From the NCBI GenBank assembly GCA_900553865.1, contig USFC01000041.1, positions 1 to 14,253 on the forward strand: 14,253 nucleotides of DNA. Direction: 5' to 3'. The notes under the pieces are model-generated. The model searched no databases. It was not told the DNA's origin and saw only the letters and a program-made list of their open reading frames with translations. The DNA is from an uncultured Clostridium sp. (GTDB lineage Bacteria > Bacillota > Clostridia > TANB77 > CAG-508). Within the stretch, counting starts at the first letter, position 1. Each line of letters opens with the position of its first letter. The translations under genes and the position numbers were made by a program. Positions 5,872 to 11,974 of this stretch are shown here, one piece after another.

Positions 5872-6160
5872 ATGGCAGAAGAGAAAAATGAAATACAAGT
5901 AAAAGCAAGAATTCAAATGAAATATTTAACAGGAGAAGCAGAATTAAGAAGATTAGCAGATTTAAGGGAAAAATGGGAAATGGATAGAATAAGCGGAATT
6001 AATTATGCCACAAGAGAAGGAATAAAAAAACGGAAGAAAAGACGTAGCAAAAGAATTACTAAAGATGGGAATGACAATTGAACAAGTACAAACTGCTACA
6101 AAATTAGACCTAGAAGAAATAAAGAAAATAAAAGAGATAGAAGAAAAAGATAAAAAATAA
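5872..6160 (+). pseudogene. Frameshifted C-terminal remnant of an Rpn/PDDEXK-family transposase-nuclease
   Basis: The intact frame gives 69 residues (5872-6081): a short leader, then YLTGEAELRRLADLREKWEMDRISGINYATREGIKK. This resembles the region after the nuclease domain in Rpn/TIGR01784-type proteins (recombination-promoting nuclease/putative transposase). From the A7 run at 6024-6030 the family tail continues one base over, as GRKDVAKELLKMGMTIEQVQ and then LDLEEIKKIKE, ending with TAA at 6158-6160. Deleting one A would join both parts into ~95 residues. The N-terminal PD-(D/E)XK catalytic domain is absent (full members are usually ~270-310 residues), so it is inactive as a nuclease. ATG 5872 has a strong AAGGAGG, so a short basic peptide could still be made. 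Family assignment rests on remembered motif resemblance. Confidence 0.65.
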
Positions 6161-6168
6161 ACGTTATA

Positions 6169-6198
6169 AAAAAGTTGCTATATTAATGGCAACTTTTT
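6169..6198 (+). terminator. Rho-independent terminator after the Rpn remnant
   Basis: AAAAAGTTGC (6169-6178) pairs with GCAACTTTTT (6189-6198) around a 10-nt loop, ending in a T-run. It begins 9 nt past the restored stop codon at 6160. This supports the longer, frameshift-restored gene as the ancestral unit. Confidence 0.85.
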
Positions 6199-6518
6199 GC
6201 TGTATTTTAGTATAGTTTTTTTAACCTTACTAGAATATAACAAAATTCGACAATATTCCACATAAACTTTATAAAAATTTCTACTAAAATAATAAACCAA
6301 AATTGTAATAAAAATTTAATATTTTAGTAAAAAGTATGTAAATCCGTAAAGAAAAAATAAATAAAAAGATAGCAAAAATAAAAAATGGGTATTGAAAAAA
6401 ATATCTATATGTGTCAAAATAGGAAGCTCAGCGGCAAAAAAAGTAGAAATTTGCCAATAAATGTAAGCAAAAGAGAGAAATAATATACATAAAAAGTTTA
6501 AAAAACTTCGAAAAAACA
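6199..6518. other. AT-rich non-coding region upstream of the adhesin B-C operon
   Basis: I see no supported gene. TCGACA (6247-6252), a 17-bp spacer and TATAAA (6270-6275) form a possible second promoter, which would give a leader of about 340 nt. Near 6410-6460 the sequence is less simple and includes a GGCAAA/TTTGCC stem (6433-6438 with 6450-6455). AAGTTT-AAA-AAACTT near 6495-6509 is another small hairpin. I cannot match any of these to a named riboswitch. Confidence 0.4.
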
Positions 6519-6547
6519 TTGAAAACTACACAAAAATGGAGTATAAT
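6519..6547 (+). promoter_or_regulatory. Promoter of the adhesin B-C operon
   Basis: TTGAAA (6519-6524), a 17-bp spacer and consensus TATAAT (6542-6547) lie 65 nt before the ATG at 6613. AGGAGG at 6599-6604 is 8 nt before that ATG. Confidence 0.75.
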
Positions 6548-6612
6548 AAGATATGACTTATAATTATGTATAAATTATATTAAAAATAATATAAATTTAG
6601 GAGGAAAATTCT

Positions 6613-9600
6613 ATGTACAAACAAAAAACAAGATGGCTAGCAGGAATATTAACTTTTATAATAATGTTTAGTTATTTAAGTATTATTGGAGAGGCATTTG
6701 CAAGTAGCCAAACAGCTACAAACCAAGCAAATGTCGAATTTGATGTATATTTTAAAGAAAACGAAAATAAAACATATGCATCAATAAAAAATATAGGTGA
6801 AGAAAATTACCTATATACAAAAATAAAAGTAAGTAACACAGGATATTTAAAAAATATTGTAGTAGATTTAAATAATCCAAACTTTAAAGTAACAGAAGGA
6901 TTTACTGCAAAAGAAATATCAAAAATAGAAAATAATAAAATATATTTTAACCAAATATTAAATGGAAATACAGTAGAATTAGCAATTCCAATAGAAATGA
7001 AAGAAACAAATAACACAATTTCATTATCTGAAATATACAAGGAAAATACTGTAAAATTCACAGGAACATATGTAGATGGTAACGGAAATGAAAAACAAGC
7101 TAAAAAGGATGTTACTGTTAATTTAGCATGGACAGCAAAAAAATATGCTGAGTTAAATGCTAGTATTTTAAAATTTATGCCTATAGTAGTTAATGGCCAA
7201 AAAGAAACAATTTTACAAATGAATATAGAGTCATATTTAAAAGACAATACATTACCAGTAAAAGAAGATAAAGTAGAACTTACAATTCCAAATATAAATG
7301 GACAAGCACCAGAAGAAGTAAAAGTGTATGGTGTAAATACTGAAGCAACAAATGGAGAAAATTCAGCAAAAAGTTTTACTGCTTCAAATTACAATTACGA
7401 TAAAAGCACAGGTAAACTAACAATTACAGTTTCAAATGATGCAAATGCGAATGGCGAAGTAAGCTGGAAAAAAGGAGTAAAAGACGAATTTGTAGTAACA
7501 CTTATTTACAAGCAAGAAGTTACAGAAGCTATTAATGTTCCAGTAGAAATAAGTAGCCAAATTTCATTGTACGAAGCAAGCATTACAAAAGCTACAAGAA
7601 GAAAATCTGCTCAAGTAACTTTAAAAGAGCAAGTAGGAAATTTAGTAGATTTTGAAATAAAAAACCAAAACGACAGTATTAGTAAAGGACAAATGTATGC
7701 AAACTACGAAACCACAGACAAAAAAGAAACAGACTATACACAAAAAATAGTAGCAAATGCAAGCATACTAAAAGTAGGAGAAACACAAGTAGTAGATAAA
7801 TTACAAATGCAAGTAAACAAAGATAACTTTGTAGCACAAGACGGAAGCAAAGTAGAAACACAAGGAATAATAAAAGAAATAAAAATAGCAAAAACAAACT
7901 TCGAAAAAATATTAGGTAGCGAAGGAACAATAAAAATATATAATGAAGCAACATTAATAGGAACAATAAACAAAAACGCGAATGTAGATGAAAACGGAAA
8001 TTATATAGTAAACATAGCAGGTTCAAAATTAGGAAGCATAAAAATAGAAACAAGCACACCTAAAACCGAAGGAAAGCTAGAAATAGAAGTAACAAAACAA
8101 ATAGGAGAAATTACATATAGCAAAGCACAAGCAAAAAACTTTACAAAAATAGAAACAAGTGTAGAAGCACAAGGACTAAAAGGAGAAGCAACAGTATCAC
8201 AAGGAAGTATAGCAAAAGAAATAACTCTAATAGAACCAACATCAAAAGCACAAATAGAAATGGAGCCAAGCCAATTATCAACAATAGTAACAAACGAAAA
8301 TGTAAAAATAACAGGAATACTAGAAACAAATACATTAGAATGTAACTTATACAAAAATCCAACATTAAAAATAAAACTACCAAAAGAAATAGAAGAAATA
8401 AATATAAAAAATGTAGAAGTACTATTTGAAACCGAAGGCTCAAAACTAACATTAAAAAATAGCAAAGTAGAAGAAGAACAAGGCAGCAAAATAATAAAAA
8501 TAGAACTAGAAGGAATGCAAACTAACTATAACTTAGGAGCAGTATCAAAAGGTGTAAACGTAGTAGTAACAGCAGATTTAACAGTAAATAAATTAACAGC
8601 TAACAAACAAGAAAAAATAGAAATGGAATACACCAACGAAAGTACAGCAGAAACAAATAAAGTAGAAACCTCTATAAACTTTGTAGCTCCAACAGGAGTA
8701 GTAACCACAAGTACAATAAGCAACTATAAAGAAAATGCAGAAAAAATAACAGCAATAAGTGGAGAAGGAAAAACAGTAACAGTAGAAACCATGTCAGCAG
8801 CAAGAAACGTAAAATATGAAATGACAGTAATAAATAACTACAACAATACAATAGATGGAATAAGTATATTAGGAAGAATAGCATCAAAAGAAAATACTGA
8901 ATTAGGTTCAAATATAGAAATGCCACTTACAAGTGGAATAACAGTAAGCAGCAAAGATAATAGCAAAGTAGAAATATACTACACAGAAAATGCAAATGCA
9001 GATAAAGATTTAAGTAAACAAGCAAATGGTTGGACAAAAACACCAGCAGACCTAAGCAAAGTAAAATCATATTTAATAGTATTAAAAGACTACCAAATGA
9101 ACACAGCAGAAGCAATAGACTTTACATATGAAGCACAATTGCCAGCAAACTTAGACTACAACCAAACAGCAAATGAAAATTACACAGTATATTTTAATAA
9201 CAACCTAGAAACAGGTACAATTCAAGATAAAACAGTTTCAGCAACCATAGGAATAATTACAGGAAAAGGAGTTATCTTAAAAGCAAGCCTAGAGTCAAAT
9301 AAACCAGAGGCAGAAGAAATAATAACAGGCAAAATAATAGAATATGCATTAACTGTAGAAAACACAGGAACAGAGGTAGCAGAAAATGTAATAGCAACTA
9401 CTACAGTTCCAACAGGTTTAAACTATATAGTAGAAGACGAAAGCACAAACACAGGCTACAAAACAACAGCAACAGAAGGAAAAGAAATAAACTTAAATAT
9501 AGGAAACATACCTGAAGGCGGAAAAGTAGAAAAGAAAATACTAATGAAAGTAACAACTATCATAGAAGACAAACAAAATGTAGAAATCAAATTTACAGTA

Positions 9601-11514
9601 AAAACAGATAGTGTTCCAAAACAAACAGAAACAAATACAGTAAAAAATATAATAGCAAAAACATATTACATAGTAACACCAACAGTTCTAAAAGACAGAG
9701 AAACACTAAAAGAAGGAGAAAGTTTTTCATATTATATGGAAGTAATGTCATCTAGCACACAAGAAGAAAGAGAAGAAACAGTACTAGAAATACAAATTCC
9801 AGAAGGAATAGAATATGAAAGCGTAAAAATAGAAGACCAAATAAACAAAGCAAAAACAGACATAACAAACAATGTAATATATAGTTATAACAAAAATACA
9901 AGAAAGCTAACAATTGAACTAGGAACAGTAAGCGGAAGAAACAAAAAACTAATAAACCTAAGTGTAAAAACCTCAAACTTAGAGCAAAACGAATATGACA
10001 AAACCGTAAAACTTAATGTAAGCATATCAGGCAAAAATGCAAGAAAACAAGAAGTAGAAACAGAAGAAATACAAATAAGCAAAATAGGCTTCAAAATAAT
10101 ACAAACTTCAAACATACCACAAAACGCAAGCATAACAGCATATGAGGACCTAAAATACATATTTACAATACAAAACTTATCAAGCATAGATATGTATAAT
10201 GTAAAATTAACAGACATATTGCCAGAAGAACTTACACTAAACAGTATTTTACTAAAAAGAGCAAATGGGGAAACTCAAAGTTCATACAAAAATAGCATAA
10301 ATACAAGCATTAGTGGAAAAGAAACTATAACTTTAGAAGTAAACGTAGCAGCAAAGCCACTAGATGAAAGCAAAAAAGTTTCAAATAAACTAACACTAGA
10401 GGCAGAAGAAATAGGCAAAATAGAATCTAACACATACACACATCTTATAGAAAAATTTGACTACAGCAACATAGATGATGGAGGAGAAAATGGTCAAACT
10501 AAAAGAATAATGGGACAAGTATGGAAAGATGAAAACAAAGACGGAATAAAAGATGAAAACGAAAGCAAGCTAGGAGATGTGGAAGTTTTACTATTTAACA
10601 ATCAAACAGGAGAATTAGCAAAAGACGAAGAAAACAACATACTAAAAACAGTAACAAGTAGTGAAGGAAACTATAGCTTTACAAAAATTCCAAAAGGAAA
10701 ATATACAGTAATCTTCTTATATAATACAGCAAACTATAGTGCAACTGCTTACCAAAAACAAGGAGTAGACGAAAGCTTAAATTCAGATGGAATAGACACA
10801 AAAATTACACTAAATGGAGTAACAAGGCTAGCTGCAATAACAGAAGAAATAAATGTAGCAGAAAATAACATATATAACATAGACTTAGGATTAGTAGAAA
10901 ATCCAAAATTTGATTTAAAACTAGACAAAACAGTAACAAAAATAACAGTACAAACAGGAAACGAAACCAGCGTATATGAATACAAAGACGCAAAACTTGC
11001 TAAAAAAGAGTTAGTAGGAAAAAATATAGAAAATACAAGCATAATAGTAGAATACAAAATAAAAGTAACAAACGAAGGTGCAATACCAGGCTATGTAAAG
11101 AAAATAGTAGACTACATGCCAAGTGAAATGAAATTCAATTCAGAACTAAATAGCACTTGGTACACAAATGGAGATGGAAACTTATACAATTCAAGTTTAG
11201 CAAACACACTAATAAATCCGGGAGAAAGCAAAGAAGTAACACTTCTATTAACCAAGAAAATGACGCAAAACAATTTAGGAGTATACAACAACACAGCCGA
11301 AATATATGAGGCATATAACGAAAAAGGAATAGAAGATATAGATTCTGTAACTGGCAACAAAGTAAGCAGTGAAGACGACATTTCATATGCAGATGTATTA
11401 ATTACAGTAAAAACAGGGGAAGTAATTATAATAACAGCAATTATAGTAGCAACAATAGTACTTGCAGGAGTATGCATAGGAGCATACATTGTAAATAAAA
11501 GGGTTATAAAATAA
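6613..11514 (+). CDS. Giant surface protein B (signal peptide, DUF11-like repeats, SdrD_B domain, C-terminal membrane anchor)
   Basis: The 1633-residue protein is complete. A signal peptide (1-30) has likely cleavage after A28-F29-A30. Residues 31 to about 900 are beta-rich and Lys/Glu/Thr-rich without a domain I can name. A DUF11-like unit is clear at about 905-996 (IIEYALTVENTGTEVAENV). Related units lie at about 1017-1150 and 1159-1276 (YIFTIQNLSSIDMYNVKLTD). An SdrD_B-like domain spans about 1297-1372, with an EF-hand-like D1306-x-N-x-D1310-G-x-x-D1314-x-x-E1317 loop and SEGNYSFTKIPKGKYTV. The linker YNIDLGLVENPKFDLKLDK and a last DUF11-like unit (about 1476-1575) follow. The C-terminus is TVKTGE, one membrane segment (1604-1627) and tail NKRVIK; there is no LPXTG. 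Such proteins act outside the cell as adhesins or surface-layer stalks; the ligand is unknown. It heads an operon with the gene 18 bp downstream. The first third is T-richer than the rest. Confidence 0.88.
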   Translation: MYKQKTRWLAGILTFIIMFSYLSIIGEAFASSQTATNQANVEFDVYFKENENKTYASIKNIGEENYLYTKIKVSNTGYLKNIVVDLNNPNFKVTEGFTAKEISKIENNKIYFNQILNGNTVELAIPIEMKETNNTISLSEIYKENTVKFTGTYVDGNGNEKQAKKDVTVNLAWTAKKYAELNASILKFMPIVVNGQKETILQMNIESYLKDNTLPVKEDKVELTIPNINGQAPEEVKVYGVNTEATNGENSAKSFTASNYNYDKSTGKLTITVSNDANANGEVSWKKGVKDEFVVTLIYKQEVTEAINVPVEISSQISLYEASITKATRRKSAQVTLKEQVGNLVDFEIKNQNDSISKGQMYANYETTDKKETDYTQKIVANASILKVGETQVVDKLQMQVNKDNFVAQDGSKVETQGIIKEIKIAKTNFEKILGSEGTIKIYNEATLIGTINKNANVDENGNYIVNIAGSKLGSIKIETSTPKTEGKLEIEVTKQIGEITYSKAQAKNFTKIETSVEAQGLKGEATVSQGSIAKEITLIEPTSKAQIEMEPSQLSTIVTNENVKITGILETNTLECNLYKNPTLKIKLPKEIEEINIKNVEVLFETEGSKLTLKNSKVEEEQGSKIIKIELEGMQTNYNLGAVSKGVNVVVTADLTVNKLTANKQEKIEMEYTNESTAETNKVETSINFVAPTGVVTTSTISNYKENAEKITAISGEGKTVTVETMSAARNVKYEMTVINNYNNTIDGISILGRIASKENTELGSNIEMPLTSGITVSSKDNSKVEIYYTENANADKDLSKQANGWTKTPADLSKVKSYLIVLKDYQMNTAEAIDFTYEAQLPANLDYNQTANENYTVYFNNNLETGTIQDKTVSATIGIITGKGVILKASLESNKPEAEEIITGKIIEYALTVENTGTEVAENVIATTTVPTGLNYIVEDESTNTGYKTTATEGKEINLNIGNIPEGGKVEKKILMKVTTIIEDKQNVEIKFTVKTDSVPKQTETNTVKNIIAKTYYIVTPTVLKDRETLKEGESFSYYMEVMSSSTQEEREETVLEIQIPEGIEYESVKIEDQINKAKTDITNNVIYSYNKNTRKLTIELGTVSGRNKKLINLSVKTSNLEQNEYDKTVKLNVSISGKNARKQEVETEEIQISKIGFKIIQTSNIPQNASITAYEDLKYIFTIQNLSSIDMYNVKLTDILPEELTLNSILLKRANGETQSSYKNSINTSISGKETITLEVNVAAKPLDESKKVSNKLTLEAEEIGKIESNTYTHLIEKFDYSNIDDGGENGQTKRIMGQVWKDENKDGIKDENESKLGDVEVLLFNNQTGELAKDEENNILKTVTSSEGNYSFTKIPKGKYTVIFLYNTANYSATAYQKQGVDESLNSDGIDTKITLNGVTRLAAITEEINVAENNIYNIDLGLVENPKFDLKLDKTVTKITVQTGNETSVYEYKDAKLAKKELVGKNIENTSIIVEYKIKVTNEGAIPGYVKKIVDYMPSEMKFNSELNSTWYTNGDGNLYNSSLANTLINPGESKEVTLLLTKKMTQNNLGVYNNTAEIYEAYNEKGIEDIDSVTGNKVSSEDDISYADVLITVKTGEVIIITAIIVATIVLAGVCIGAYIVNKRVIK

Positions 11515-11532
11515 AGTTAGGAGATAGATAAT

Positions 11533-11967
11533 ATGAAAAAACTAAAGGAAAATAAAATTTTAAAGAAAATATTGATATTGATGGCAATCATATTGTCTAT
11601 CTATTCAATAAAATATACATCATTAGCAGATGATGTAATAGAAACAAATAATGAAGTGTATAAAAGATGGGGTTCAAGTGAGGCAAAAATGCCAGCAAGA
11701 AATATTTCAGGTTCAACAGGTATGTTCCCACAATATTATGGAAGTGAAAAAAGAACAGTAACACTTCCAAGTGCAAGGAACAGTTGGACAAGGCAAGGCT
11801 CTTGGGAAGCTACAGCAAATGGAGAGGTAGTATATTGTGCAGAACATGGCTCATATGTAAGATATGGTCACTATGACCCAGAAAAACACTTTTTAGTACC
11901 ACGGAAATACAGTAATACAAGGGGTAAATTTGAGTGTAACGGGAACAAAGGCAAAGACTACATATGA
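11533..11967 (+). CDS. Adhesin C, N-terminal fragment before the frameshift (signal peptide, putative thioester Cys)
   Basis: This 144-residue reading frame carries a signal peptide (1-32, cleavage after S30-L31-A32) and about 100 extracellular residues. These end in VVYCAEHGSYVRYGHYD with Cys102. TTAGGAGA at 11517-11524 is 8 nt before the ATG, and the gap to adhesin B is 18 bp with no terminator, so the two are co-transcribed. The frame stops at TGA 11965-11967. The downstream frame (+1) is open from 11897 to the right edge and continues the same protein. Removing one G from GGGG at 11921-11924 would join them as SNTRVNLSVTGTK. The last ~14 residues before the stop (KFECNGNKGKDYI) are therefore probably out-of-frame. 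Cys102 is a candidate for the thioester cysteine of a Gram-positive thioester (TED) adhesin domain. The break could be a mutation, phase variation or a base-calling error. Confidence 0.75.
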   Translation: MKKLKENKILKKILILMAIILSIYSIKYTSLADDVIETNNEVYKRWGSSEAKMPARNISGSTGMFPQYYGSEKRTVTLPSARNSWTRQGSWEATANGEVVYCAEHGSYVRYGHYDPEKHFLVPRKYSNTRGKFECNGNKGKDYI

Positions 11968-11974
11968 TGTTATA

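Noticed and set aside
6316..6519. Minus-strand 67-residue hydrophobic reading frame in the non-coding region
   Set aside because: It has no ribosome site before its ATG. Its Phe/Leu richness follows directly from the A-rich + strand, and no family resemblance is visible.
7679..10217. Many minus-strand reading frames rich in Leu/Phe/Cys opposite adhesin B
   Set aside because: They are antisense shadows of an A-rich gene that uses few T-containing codons; none has a ribosome site or recognisable domain.
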